Positions 50,509 through 63,900 of a DNA stretch of 64,000 nt are shown in pieces. The position numbers and the translations under genes were made by a program. The stretch is from Sitta carolinensis (Eukaryota; Chordata; Aves; Passeriformes; Sittidae). The notes beneath the pieces are model-generated. The model did no database searches and had not been told where the DNA came from. It worked only from the letters and a program-made list of their open reading frames with translations. Location of the stretch: assembly GCA_032173965.1 (NCBI GenBank), contig JAVUNC010000006.1, positions 38,163,870-38,227,869 of the forward strand, read 5' to 3'. Position 1 is the first letter of the stretch. Every line of letters starts with the position of its first letter.

Positions 50509-50815
50509 TTGGACAGGTTTGATCAATGGGCTGAGATAAACTGAACGAGGTTCAACAGGGCCAAGTGCTGAGTTCTGCACTTGGGTCACAACAACCCCAG
50601 GCAGTGCTACAGCATAGAAAGTGGCTGGAAAGCTGTCTGGCAGAAAAGGACATGAGGGGTGCTGGTCAACAGCTGCTGAACATTAGCCAGTGTACCAAAC
50701 AGTGTGCCTAGGTGGGCAAGAAGGCAAATGGCATCCTGGGCTGTGTCAGAAATAGTGTGGCTAGCGGGACCAGGGCAGTGATTGTCTCCCTGTGCTGGTG
50801 AGGCCACATCTAATT
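50509..50815 (+). mobile_element. CR1 LINE fragment, 5' part of a split element
   Basis: The plus strand matches the ORF2 3' region of CR1 (GGGCTGAG..., GTTCAACAGGGCCAAGTG, CTGCACTTGGGTCACAACAA, AGAAATAGTGTGGC). It stops abruptly at GAGGCCACATCTA without a 3' tail, just where consensus CR1 would continue toward a GGGCCCC motif. That motif opens the CR1 piece at 53013. Small indels and stops show it is dead. Confidence 0.88.
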
Positions 50816-51950
50816 GATTTAATCCCTAAAACAGCATAAACACATTACATTTTCAAAGTCTGCAGCTAATTCAACCAAAAGTAATTCAGTGGATAGAACT
50901 TCTTCCCTTGTTTTGTGAGAGGAGAACCCAAAGTAGAATCACTGGTAAAAGGTTTCTCTTGCAATGAACTTAAACTTATTTTCTGAAGGAAAATTAGTGA
51001 TTCTAGTTGTGCCCTCATTAACCCCTTTTCTTTTAGTATTTCTTATTCTTTTTACAGACATAAATCAGTGCTGGGAAGAACCTGTGTGTGCAGCTTGTAT
51101 CCAGAGATACATACTGTTCTTTTTATCTTGGAGTTGTAAACAAAATAAAGCAAAGAAAAACCACACAAAGAAAAGTGTTGTCCACTTCTTGGATGGCTAA
51201 ATAACCCAGGAACATCCCAGGCATTACTTATGTCTCTGGAAGACATTCAAGATCTAAACCATTCCAATTTGGAAGTCTCCACTGATACACCTACACCTTA
51301 TTCTTGAGGATACACGGAAATCAGTACAACCATAGAATTTAACAGTGTACAAACAGTACCAAGGAAAGTGTTGGACAAGTTCTAGAAAAGAACAGGGGTT
51401 GATATGTAAGTTGGGCATTACAAACACGCTGATGAATTCCAACTAACAAAAAGACACAATTTCCTTGGGAATTATATTAAGCTAAATAGTGCAATTACTG
51501 AGATAAATAATTAACCGTGTCTATTCAACATTGTGAATATCAGTTCTTTGTAAATGTAGAGTGAAGAGAATTTACAGTGTGATGGTTGGGAAGAGGCTTA
51601 TTCCAGTAGGCTTTGAACAAGATTAATTTACCTGTGCCTTCACACCTAAACTTATTTATTTTATTAATTGCAGGGCATGATAGGGATTCTTATAGGGCAT
51701 GTTTTATTCTACTAAGTTTGAGAAATTTTAAGTTCCCTCCTAGAGTAATTGGGGTCTAAGAGTTAAGAATTGAAATGACCTATTCAAGCACGTTAAAAAA
51801 CTGCACTAAATCAGGGATTAATAAGCTCATCTTCCAAGTGATGGAAGCAGTACAGCCCTGCTCATAATGTTATTTTCCTCATGTTTCAAGAAGCCTTTGG
51901 AAGTCCAGAACTGAGTCCAAGGACTATGGGACTTCAGTCTCCTCTTCAGA

Positions 51951-51990
<40 letters not shown>

Positions 51991-53012
51991 AAATAGTCCT
52001 CAGAATCAATACAAGGAGTGCCCCACAGCCATACTAAAAGGTTAGGCCAAGTTCTCCATCAGTAAAATGAGCTGATGTTGCATACACTAAGGCTTTAATC
52101 CTCAGTAGCCTGTAAAGGAGTAATGCTACATAAGAGACTGTTACTGATGAGAAGTTCACTGTCAAGTAGACTGCTGACACATTCTACAAAATTACCACTG
52201 GGAAGTGATAGAAAATCCTAGGTAGAAACTGACAATCTGTAAACATAAATAAATAGAACCCCAACTCTTTCTCCAGAAAGGAAAAATGGAGTGCCAAGCT
52301 CTTGAGCAGTATGTTAGGTGTTGTTCTCTCACACCACTTCAGACAATGTGAGATGCTCTTTCCTTTTGATTTTAATAATGTTTAAAAGCACTAGAATCCC
52401 CTTGAGATCTCAAGCAGAGGTGTTTGGAGATGGAATGGCGAATGCCTATTAATCCATGTTTTGACGTCAATTCTCCTACTAGGCAGCACTTGTAACTGCA
52501 TCAGACATACAATAGAGCTAACTAACATATGAGCTATCTAGCTCTGAAGCACTGCAGGGGGAATCCTTTGTATAGGAGCTTTCAACATGTGAGCTAGTTC
52601 TGTCTATCATTATGAAAAAACAAGAGGGGATGGTGCTGTGACTCAGGCATTTGGGAATGGATTTTTGGCAGGACTTCTTGTTTGTTTTTACAGGCAAGTT
52701 TAAAACTAGATATGAAGTGCAGAAGAATAAAGAGGGTGCTGGTTTTGCAAATTTTCTTTTGAAAGTTCAGGATTACAGCAATGGAAGGCTGCTGCAGGCA
52801 AGTTTGAATCCTCTTTTTCAACATCATGAATGACTGGAATGAATTCTACTGTGATTCAGAAGCCAACGCTTTAAGCTGTTTATCAGAGGTTGCATTACAG
52901 CAAGAAAGTGGCAGGAAAGGGTATTTGCTCTGTTTTCATAAAAGATTGGATTAGAAGAGAAACAGATCTCATTCCATAAGTTAACTTACTTTAATACTTA
53001 TGATATTAGTAT
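50816..53012. other. 2.2-kb segment separating two CR1 halves
   Basis: AT-rich sequence with a 35-A run at 51952-51986 and no recognised retroelement ends, long open frame or clear terminal repeats. It may be an insertion into the CR1 copy or rearranged DNA (see findings). Confidence 0.45.
51952..51986 (+). repeat. A35 homopolymer
   Basis: Thirty-five uninterrupted A. No retroposed gene body is recognised upstream of it. Confidence 0.95.
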
Positions 53013-53487
53013 CTGGGGCCCCCAACATAAGAAGGACCTGTTGAAGCAAGTCCAGAGGATGGACATGGAGCTGAGGGCTGAGCACGTTTCCTATGAAGAC
53101 AGGCTGGCAGAGTTGGGACTGTTCAGCCTGGAGAAGAGAAGGCTCCAGGGACACCCTTACAGCACCATTTTCCAGTACCTAAAGGGCTAAAGAAAGCTGG
53201 TGAGGTACTTTTTATAAAGGTATGTTATGACAGGACAACAGCTTCAAAATGAAACAAGGTATATTTAAATTAGATATTGGGAAGAAGTTCTTTACTGTGA
53301 TGGTGGTGAGGCACTGGAAGAGATTTCTCAGACAAGCCCCACCCCTGGAAATGTTCAAGGCCAACCTGGACAAAGCCCTGAGCAATCTGGTTTAGTGGAA
53401 GGTGTGCCTGCCCATAGTGAAGGGGTTGGAACAAGATATTTGAGGTCCCTCCCAACCCAAACAATTCTATGATTCTGTACTATGATA
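53013..53487 (+). mobile_element. CR1 LINE fragment with 3' tail
   Basis: The plus strand starts at CTGGGGCCCCCAACATAAGAAGG and runs through the end of ORF2 (TTCAGCCTGGAGAAGAGAAGGC, read as a family match) to the 3' UTR and tail (CCCTCCCAACCCAAACAATT followed by CTATGATTCTG, ending near 53487). Its 5' boundary abuts the sequence missing from the end of the 50.5-kb fragment. Confidence 0.9.
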
Positions 53488-56400
53488 ATTGTATCTATTT
53501 CAGAACCACAAGTAAAGCCAATATGTCCATGAATAAAGCTGAGGAGATGGACACCAGAATTCTTCAGGTCCATACAGACTTTTTAAACAAAATTTCAGGA
53601 TGATTGTTTTTTGTTACTGATTAATTCTGCTTACCTCATTTGTAATCTGGGAGGCCTTGGCATTCTTTCCCCTAATCTTCACATCATGATAAAGTAATGT
53701 AATCCCACTATCCCAAAAGTTTGTTTTCTTCATTATAGAGAAGTTGAAGCACTACCTTACAAAATGGATGGAGAAGGGGGATGGGCGGGGGATGTGAGAT
53801 ATGGTGTGTTTTTTTTTTTTTTTTTTAAACCAACAGTTAATATTCATAGACCAGGGCAGGTCAGATTGCTGTGGAATCACTATTTAAAGGGATAAAGGGA
53901 TATAGAGTCATACATTTGAATATGTTTTCCTTTTTATTGCCTACTGTATTACCTGAAGTATTTACATTTAAATTTCAGGGTCATTGTTAGAAAATCAACT
54001 GAAAAATGACTGCACAGCTATTAACCATCATGTCTGAGCTTCATGGTTTAGTAATTTTCAGGAGCATAAAAATCATGAATACCTGTGAAATGAAAGTTAA
54101 CTGCGGATCAAGTCTAATAGGATGGAAAGTTAATTAAAAGAAGCTAAAAAAATCTTATTATATTAGGCTTTCCTCCGGTATGAAGTAAGACATTGTATGG
54201 TTAGATTTTAATAGGAAAGTCTATTACTTTCTCATAGACTCTAATTTCCTTTATCTGCATGAGCCACAAAATTTTCTCATGCAGAATTATTTTTCTGATG
54301 AATTCATTATTTCTATTCATATTCTTAGTTCTAGCTGATGGTCTTAAGCACAATCAAAAAAGACATAGAGCTGGAAACATTATGTTAATAGCACAAACAA
54401 TTTATTTGAGCAGTTCTGCTATTGGCAAACTTGTGGCTTTGAACTTTGTGAATGAAACAAAAAGGCGTTCAAATTCTAACTTTATTGCTCTGTGATTTAC
54501 TGCCTTATTAAGGTATTAATGAACAGCACTGTTTTAAAGTTAGAAAAAATGTTTCACCTTCAAAAGACTCATTATAGACACCTGAGCCTGTTGCTTGCCT
54601 TCTGCAAAGGACATTAAATGAGAACAGACACATGGACCTGCACTATACTGAAGAAGAACTGGCAGATTTGCCTGTTATTTCCAGTGCCTAAACAATTCTT
54701 GCTAGTCTTTCATGGTAAATTTAAGTATTTAATGCAAAGTGGCTTCTTTTCACAACCTTCTAAGGCATTGAATTTTTCATCAAAATGGAAGCATGCCAGA
54801 AGCCAAATTATAAGTTGCTATCACCGTCTTGTAGCTCCATTACAATTCCTTATTATTGTCTTATTTCATTGTCTGGTAATTTAGTAGCGGTAACCTCAGC
54901 TGAAAAACACTGAGAAAGGGAAGCAAGTGGCAATTCAAACATAAAATTACAAAGAGCAGAATTCAGCACAGGAGCACTAAGCTTTGAGACAAGATGACAG
55001 CTGTGTGCACTCTGTCTTCATAGGTAGGGAGGTATAACAAGGAGTTAACTGGAAAAAACACTTCATTTCTGCTCTTTCCTCAGCTTCACCTTTCTATTAA
55101 AAAAATATATTCTACTTCAGAGCTCTACCATGGTGTTTCCTGCTTATTATATCTTAGTCAATGATTTTCCAACCTAAAAAATATCTCCTTCCAACTCTAA
55201 AGATATTCTTTGTACGAACTTGCTGCCAAAGCGTTTAGGGATCTGAGAGATGAGTTCAGGTCTCCCACTCAAAAGGAAAGACTGCAGGTTAACGTACATA
55301 CTCAGCAACCTTGTAGCTACCCTATTGCCTTCAGTGATCTTAGAGAAATATGACTGACTGAACTTTTAAACTGAACATAGGTAAAAGACTCACAGGAAAA
55401 GTGAGGGACAGATTGGAAGCCATTCCCTAATCCAAACAGTGCACGGAATTTACAGGGACCATCAGGATATAAAACCTTAAAAGTCAGTGAACTGGTCTCT
55501 AAACCCAAACACACAGATCAGTGAAGAGGAGGAAACACTTTCTGTTTACTCATCTATGTCTATGAATGAAATTATTCGTTTTGTTTAAACAAATATGGCT
55601 TTTCATAATGAAAAAAAATTTGTTTAGAAACATTTCCTCTCTTGTATTATAATTATGCAATTCTTTTAAACTCAGCAGTAATTTATCCTCCTGCCACCTC
55701 TGCAACTGTTGCACAGCCTACAAATAATTTTCTGCCTGCATCGCTCCATGTTTCTCTCAACTAAAACTTGTTAGTGAGACACCTAAGGAAACATCCTTTT
55801 GTGGATGATATTTATATCATAATCTCTGATTATGATATTTATGAAAACCAGACAATAGCATTCATTACTAGTACTAAAGGTCTGAAAATCTTCTTTTTAA
55901 TACCTGAAAAACATATTTGAAATCTGAGATAAACAATGCCATTGAAGTAGTAAGAGTGCATTTCTGGTCAAACCCTTACCTGACATATAGGGCTGGCTGC
56001 TCTGTTAGATAAGGTCAAGAAGAGCCATAACACTATCAAGTGCAGAAATAAAAATGGAAGTAGCAAAGGCTTATTTTAAAAACAGGAAAAAGCAAAAGGA
56101 GGGTTTATCCCTGCTCCCTTCAAGAGTATTCATGTGCATAATACAGATGCACAAGCTGGGCTCAAAAAAGTAAGTGAAAGTAAGAAGCTGCGTGATCTCA
56201 GAAAACCAACAGGCATTTTTTATGTATTCAAACAGTGTAGAATAAAGTAGAGCATTGTAATGAAATACAGTAAAAAATGTAGATGATACGCATCTTATGA
56301 AAACAAGCTGTTGTATTTGACAGCTGAGCTTTGAAATGCTTCAGCTAAAGTCTCTCCACTCTGTTAAATCACCTGGAATTTTTTTTCCAGTCTGTGATTT

Positions 56401-59400
56401 AAAGTCTAGCTAACTCTATGTAGTGATTTTTTTCCTACATATAACTATACAAATTTAGCCCTAATACTATAAACTGCTAAATACTTAAATACTTTCTGCT
56501 TTCACTATCCTAATTCACTCGACATCTCATCGGGCTGCCAGTTTTTCCAGCCATGTGGTTAATGTAATTAGCAAATATGCACGCACATGCATATATACAG
56601 GAATCTACACATTTTTTTCCATTTTTTTTTACCATGAAAGTATTTAATTTGCATCCAAATTCCAAACTTCTATAGAGATCCAAGTTCTGACTCCTTCCTT
56701 TCCCAAAAGAAGAATCAATATCCTGTTCACAAATGCTGTGGACAAAAGCTTTGGAAGAGAGTTATGAAACAAGTGAGGAATGCAGCAGAAAGTTCTGCTT
56801 TTGGTAATTTAAGCCTATTACCAAATGTAGTCTCCCAGGAATTCCTTTTATATAATTTAATAATTGGTTTTTTTACATATGCTATGAATTACCTAATTCA
56901 CTCTTTCAGATCTAATGTTCAGTTCTGGCAAACAATCCTACTTTTGAAATTTAAGAGCATGATTTGCTACTCACCTGCTGCAGTTTTACACTGATAATGC
57001 TTATATGCATTATTGCTAACTTACATTAGCAGTAAATGAGAGCTACAGCATGTGCATCACTTCTTACAGTGGAATCAGAGAAAGCTAAAATATGACAAGC
57101 AGTCTATCTCCTGAGGACAGGATATTACTGGCACTCTCTTTTCACATCTAAGATATTTGCTAGATCTATCTGAAATCTGTAATCATGTTACATAAGTGAA
57201 CAATACTTATGGATTTTCCATATATACTTATTATATATTACATGTCTATAAATATGTTTATACACCTATATATGTATTTTTTAAAATTTTCTTTGCTTTC
57301 TATTTCCATCACCTTTCTCCTGACAGAGACATAAACCTCAGATTTATTGGATTTTATGAAAGGAAACTGCATTTGCCATCCCTTAATCCTTTCTTGCAAA
57401 GAATCTCCTTCCTCCACACCAGTTCCCTATGCTTCTGAAGCTTCCCAGCTACCCTCGGAACTCGGGTGCTGTATAAGCAGAGGCGTCACTGCAATGGAGA
57501 GAGAGATAACAGTGCCTCTGTACTCGGCTTTGTCAGTACTGCCCCTGAAATTATGTGTACAGGTCTATGCATTTCATTGCCAGAATAGAACAGCACAAGA
57601 CAATGCAAAAGAGAAAACTGATAAAGAACTGCTGTTCAACAAGGAACAACAATCATTGCCCTGAGTTGATGTCTAAAATCTTTGCCTTCACTGTAGATAG
57701 CTTCATCATCTCGGCTTGCACTAGATGAAATCTCCCTTGAATTAAGAAATTGATGTAATATGACAGACACAGTAAAAGCTGTCATTGCTCTAACATGGCT
57801 AGATACTGAGAAAAATGACCTCCTGGTGTGTGTATCTGTCTGAAGATTTTAGAAATCCATAGGATCAAAATATAACTTTTTGTTTAAAAGCTGAAGAGAG
57901 ATTAACTATGGCTGGAAACTGAAAGAATAATTAAGACTCCAAGGTCTTATTTCAAATTCTGCCATTCAGATAAACCTTAAGGGCCCAGTCTACAAAAGGA
58001 TTAACTATCTTGTCAGTCTACAAATCTAAAATTTAGATCTTTGAAGCAAATGCTCAACTGCTCTAATATCCACGAATCTCCCCTTAGCTGCTAGAAAAAT
58101 TACAGCAATACAGCTATAAAATGTTGTTGGGGCTGTTAGACACTCACTTATGCAGCCAAACCCAGGATATAACTACAAAATTCATTTAAAATAAGCATCT
58201 TGAATGTGTAGCTGGCATCAGAGGTTAAGTGCCAATAAAATACAATAAACAATATTGCTTGTATAGGGATTTTAAGGCAAAAGCCATAGGTATCAACAGC
58301 AATTGATATTCCGAAAATCATAAAAAATCTGTGCCCTCTCAAAATGTCTGCTATTACAGTAGTCCAAATGGCTTTGACCTGACTTGCTGCTTAGACTCCT
58401 AATTAATTAGCTTTAATGAAATGTAAACAAATTTGGTTTGGAAAAAGAAACCAAACTGTTCAAGTTCCTCAAGATACTTTAAACATTTCATGTGAATAAA
58501 GTGTTCTTACATGAGGCATGCCAAACTTGGCATGTCTTAAAAGTTTCTCAAACTATCTGAATTGGCAGCTTGTGTTTGGACACTTGCCACCTTACAAGAC
58601 AGGCCAACAGAACACTTGCAGCTTGACATCAGGAAGGAAAGGTCAGATGAGAGGCAAAGGAAAAAAAGTCACCAGGAGAATAAAAAAATCTACTGGTTCA
58701 ATAGTAAATGAGGTATAGATGACTGGGATTCATTTTTCCAATACTATCACATCTTTGTGTTTGCTGTAGACAGCACTACCATAAGATTCATTCTTCAGCA
58801 GAGAACTGTGTAGATCCTTTTCAGAAGAGGCAAGACAGGGAAAAACTGCTGGACCAGGATTCCCTGCACTTCTCACATGGAGGAAGAATTATTATCAGAG
58901 TGAGTTAGACACACAAATGGCTGCTTTCATCTTTCAACAATCCCATTATTAGAATAGAGGTGCTGCAGGCACAACATCTGCAGTTTGTTTTACCATCTGT
59001 TTCTAAAAATATCATCTCAGTGAGGGAGACTTTTTTCCTGTCTCTCAAAATTTTTATTTGCTTTTTCTTTTCAAGGGAAAACTGATGGATTTGGAAAAGA
59101 GCATATGTGGGAAAGATCACTCAGCTTCAGGGTTGGACTTCACCAACCAATTGCTATTCAAAATACAATGAAAAGCTGTGAACAAAACAACTGAAAATTT
59201 TGAAATATACTGGCTCAACTCCTTTGATAAATGTAATCAAAGGCTTTAGTCTTCTAACATAATTCGTACAGAGCTTGTGACAGATGTTTCCTATGGAGGA
59301 AAGTATGGTTTAATGTTCTGGGGAACCTAATGGAGAGAAAAGAAATTGAAAAACTGAAAAGAACTGTGAGAAGCTCTGAAGTTATTTATAGGTGAAGTTT

Positions 59401-59803
59401 AGTAGTCATATTTTCAGAAATCGAAAAAGGAGACAGATGAAGTGGGGGGACAAAAGAAGTCCCCATAAAATATTTCAAAACTTAAGTTGATTTTTGTTTC
59501 ATAATTAGAGATTTCGTTAGAATGGAATTTTCACTTTTTTTAAGCACCTATTCCAAAATGTAAAAAAAGTAATCACACCCAGCATTTTTAGGGTCAAGGA
59601 ACCTTTTCTTGTTTTTGATGTGACACAGACAGCTCAGAAGAGACTAGATGGAGTCCCTACAGTATTTTGACAGCACCAAATCTTCATTTTTTACTGAAAA
59701 AGAACTAAGGCATGAATATCTTCAACTACTTTTTGGTTTCTGAATTCCTTTGGGGCTTATTCAGCATGTTAAGAATGTGAAGTAAAAGGTGTGAGGGACT
59801 GAA
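53488..59803. other. NRXN3 intronic or flanking sequence, no gene seen
   Basis: 6.3 kb of AT-rich sequence. Open frames are all under 110 codons and show no neurexin-like domain. Local structure: a T-run at 53811-53826 and a small hairpin at 55814-55838 (11-bp arms, 3-base loop). Confidence 0.5.
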
Positions 59804-60121
59804 ATGTTAAAGGTTAAAGACCCAAACAACTGGCCATTTGCAGAAGCAGCAGGTGCTTTGCTGAGGCTAGGTTTGCACCCCCACACCGAAGGGGCAGAGG
59901 AGATTTTTGGGTGCGCGGTGGCAAAAGCTCTGATCTGTGTAAGAGCAGCGCCAGTGCCAAGGAGGGGCCTTCCACCAGTGGACTGCATATGGCCCACAGT
60001 GCTCCAGGGAATGCCGCCCATCAGCCGCGGGAGTAAGGGCAGATCGGGCAGCATGGCCAGTTCACTGAGCAAAAGAGCACTTGATGTTATTTCAGATACA
60101 AACATACTCCTACTGCACTGA
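59804..60121. other. GC-rich island open on both strands, function unknown
   Basis: About 320 bases are much richer in G+C and CpG than their surroundings (for example GGGTGCGCGGTGG and CAGCCGCGGG). A 105-codon frame runs on the plus strand (59804-60121) and a 114-codon frame on the minus strand (59761-60105). I recognise neither product. High GC alone lowers stop frequency, so coding is not shown. It could be a diverged retroelement, a processed remnant, a regulatory CpG patch or an unrecognised exon. Confidence 0.35.
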
Positions 60122-60903
60122 CTTCCTCTCCAGCTGTCAAACCTTTTTAATCCTCTCCACAGGTCTCTGAGAGTCCCCAGAATGCTGACAGAGGTAAACG
60201 ATTCAGAACCTCAACAGAGACTTCAGATGCATGACAGGGATCCTCAGTTTCAGACTGTGCCCAGATCTCAAACCTGAGCCACACTTGCCCTCACTCACAA
60301 AACACCTCCTGCAAAAGGATGGGATGTACTAGCAGCTGAGTTATACAAAGCCAGAGACCTGAACTAACAGAACATAACAAGAGCATGAGAAAGAGGATAA
60401 GGCAAGATTCAATCTATTTGTTCCACTATTGTTTATAAAGCTCCTAAACAAGTTTATTCTACTGTTTCAGTTCCCTGAAATGCTTCTTTTAGCCAGAACA
60501 TAAACATGGCATTAACTGATGTATAAATATACAGACATGTACAGAGAGGGTGAGTGTGTGTGCACGTTTTGCAATACATTTACCATCCCTGTCTTAGCAC
60601 TAAAAAAATTAGCATACAGGAGAACCATGGATTCTAGGGGAAATACTGGACTCTAGGCACTCCACAGTAGACTTGTGGTCTGGTCTAATGGAGAATGATC
60701 AGAAGAAGAGAATAAAATTATAATTTAATACATCAGAAAATAACCTGAACTATTTAAAGGACTATTTTTGCTCTTTTCATGGGTCAAATACAAAATTTAT
60801 GACCTCCTCAAGATTTCAGCAGTGAAATCAGTAGTTGCTAAAACTAGTATCTAAAATCAGTCATACTGGTTTCAGTACTAGGGAAAAATCCTGAATTATG
60901 GAC

Positions 60904-60934
<31 letters not shown>

Positions 60935-63900
60935 GAAGCTCAAGATTGCTAAAATTGCTTTGCATTTCTGCTCTTCCTCAAAGACAGAGCAACCTTTCGC
61001 CCTTTTTTAATGCCTCTGACATTTATTATTCTGAAACTGAGATGGAGTGAAACCAGTGGAGATAAAATTGGGGGCATTTTCTTGTTGCTCTAAAATAAGC
61101 TAATTTTGAGATTTTGAAACTTTGTAAAATAGTTGTAGTACCTCTTGAAAGTCAAAAGAGGAGCTGATGATCCTCATAACAACACACCATGGGCCCAAAG
61201 AGCTTTAGTTTTTATAAGATTCAACAGAAGTAGAAAAAGAAGGTCCTTGGTGGTGGCTCTTTTGCAAGGTTTTAGTAATGTATTTTTCAGTGCAAAGATC
61301 AAATGGGTTCTCAAATTAGTAGGCATCTGAGGTTTCAAATCAAGCCAGTATAATTTCTTTTCATTTTGTTTTTGTTTCTATACCTCATTTCCAAACTGGT
61401 ATGGTCTTTGTCTTCTGCTCCACACAGAGCATTTAAGCTAAGTAGTAATAAAGAAATGCCACACTTCATGTCCCCTAGGAACTTTGATCCCCTGCTTCTT
61501 ACACTTGGGAGAAAGCACTGATTTCTACATTTTGTAAATAAAAAATTGAAACTGAGAGGCAGAATGAAGACAAAGTAATAACCCCTTTGATGTTATTGCA
61601 CACTTTGGTTTGTCATGATCTGCTTGGGTGGAAAATACAACAGTTCTTCTTGCTCTACTGAGGTATTATCCTGGGTGTTATAGTTCATGTGAACATCAGT
61701 ACCTCTGAGCTTCTAGTGCATAAGGCACCCTTAGGTCTAGGCATAATGACTAGAAGAAATTTATAAGAAAAACCTTTAGAAGCAAAAGTCTATCTCTGTC
61801 TCTAGTATCTATAAATGCTCAACATGATTTTTCTCTAACAAACATTAAGTATCTTTCAAAAATCAGACACTTTCTTCTTGTTTAAAGGTAAGTAATCAGT
61901 TGCTATAGACATTTAAGGTTCTAATAAACAAACATTTGCTTTTGATGCAAAATCTGTTTCTGAGTCATGTGTTAGCTCTTCTCTTCCACTGAATGTGTCA
62001 TTGGCTATTTTTATTTTCTTTCCCATATATTTTATGAAGCTGAAACTCAAAGCTAACAGGGACAAAAAGCAAGTCGCAGCAGGTTGAAAATATCATATCT
62101 TAGTATTTTAGACATGTGTCAGCTTGATAACATAGGCACAGCACTAGAGGGATTGCCAGAATGTGACAGTGCACATGGCTTTGAGTTTAGAGAGCATGCT
62201 TTAAAAAAAGACTGGAAGGCAGCAAGGGCAAGGTAGCCAGACTGTGGGGCTGATTCTGATCTTTCATGATCTTAAACGCAAAACCAGGGAAGCTTACACC
62301 AGCTAAGTCAGGCAGGAGAAACTGTTAAGTTTTTAAAGGAAAATTCTATGAGGATGCAAATCCAAGTGATGGAAGTGCTGATATTTAAGATCTGTATATT
62401 GCTGTCCACTCATGACATTAATTTATGTAGCCTGAGCATGGTTCATTCCAATGCATGAGTTAATTCTAGAGAGAAAAATTATATTTAATGAAAAAGAATA
62501 TCACATCAATGATCCCTGGCACTAAAATACTTGACTTTCGTATCCCTCACTTTATTCTCTCTTCATTGGCAGATTAGGAATTGTACCTACTTTATAAAAA
62601 TATGTGATAATATTACTTGTCACAGCTAGTGAAGATAGCATATAGTACTAAAACCTTAACAATAACAGATTATTTGCACATTTCTGGTAGGTAGCAGTAC
62701 AGAACCGTTTTGTGGTGTTGAACAGAAACTTGTACCTGAATATCAAAGTCCATTAAAATAGTAATTAAACCTCCTTCCTATTCATCTTTACCTCATTTAG
62801 CTAGAAGTATTTAATTTACCCTGCCTTTCAGGTAGGCAAATGAACAATATACATACACAGTCACAAAAGGAATCAACAGTAGAACTGGGAGTTCCACACC
62901 AGAGCTCAGGCTTTTTATTCTTTGCTTAAACAACTGAACTCTCAGCTCTTCACCTTGCTCAGTGACAAATGCCACAAAAGCTGAAGCCAGCAGCCTGCCC
63001 CGAGACAGAAAACAAAATTAAGAACTAATTCTAGTGCTGGATATCCATAAATAACCTCACTGGGATAAAATAGAGCACAATGGGACCTTTCACAGCATCT
63101 CCTGCACTTGAGTGTGCCCCTTGCCCCTGCAGAAAGCTGGTCACAGGCATAGAAGAGGCTACCCAAGGCGAACAGAAGTCACCATTCAGTAGGACACAGC
63201 AGCTTTATCACAGCCTGGAGGTTACTGTCCTGATGCCTGGGCACTTGATTGTCACATATTACTCCAGTCTGAAGGTTACCATGAACTTCATGATGCAGGG
63301 GGCTAAAACTCCAATTTTTCTGCTCCAATAACCTGCCACTTGTTTTAAACAATTGGTTTCTTTTGCTGTTCACCTCATAACAGGACTGTTCTGATCTCTC
63401 TGCCAGAGGGCAGTATTACACAAAACTACAAGCTTGTTGATTACAATATAATTTTATAAGCAGTTGCTTTACTTAAACAACTGCCAAGAAAAAGCTTTAG
63501 ATTCAGTAGGAATTAATAGTTATGAAAAACACATGAGATCTAAAATCTAAACCAAGACAGCTTTAAATATTGATTAATTTTCTGTTGTAATAATTACACT
63601 CAGTAAATTTTCTCAAATTACATAAGAATTAAGAAAACCAAACTGAGCATAAATCATTGTTTCACATTGGTGAAACAAAAGTGATCTTTTTATCTCCCTG
63701 CAAGTACAGGAAACATACCTTGAGTAAGTTAAATGAAATAATTAATTCCATGCTGGAAACCTGAACATATCCCATTAACTTCCCTCTTCTGCTAACTCTA
63801 AGCCTAAAAAGGTAATTATATCATGGTCCTGTGAGAAAAGTTCACAGATTTCAACATCTTCTCTTCAGAACAAACTAATTCCTACAAAACAACTGGAATT

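Noticed and set aside
51952..51986. A35 run as the tail of a processed pseudogene
   Set aside because: The upstream sequence shows no gene-like frame, and I see no target duplication. A simple homopolymer is sufficient.
60911..60934. A24 run as a retroposon tail
   Set aside because: No recognisable element body upstream. It is treated as a homopolymer.
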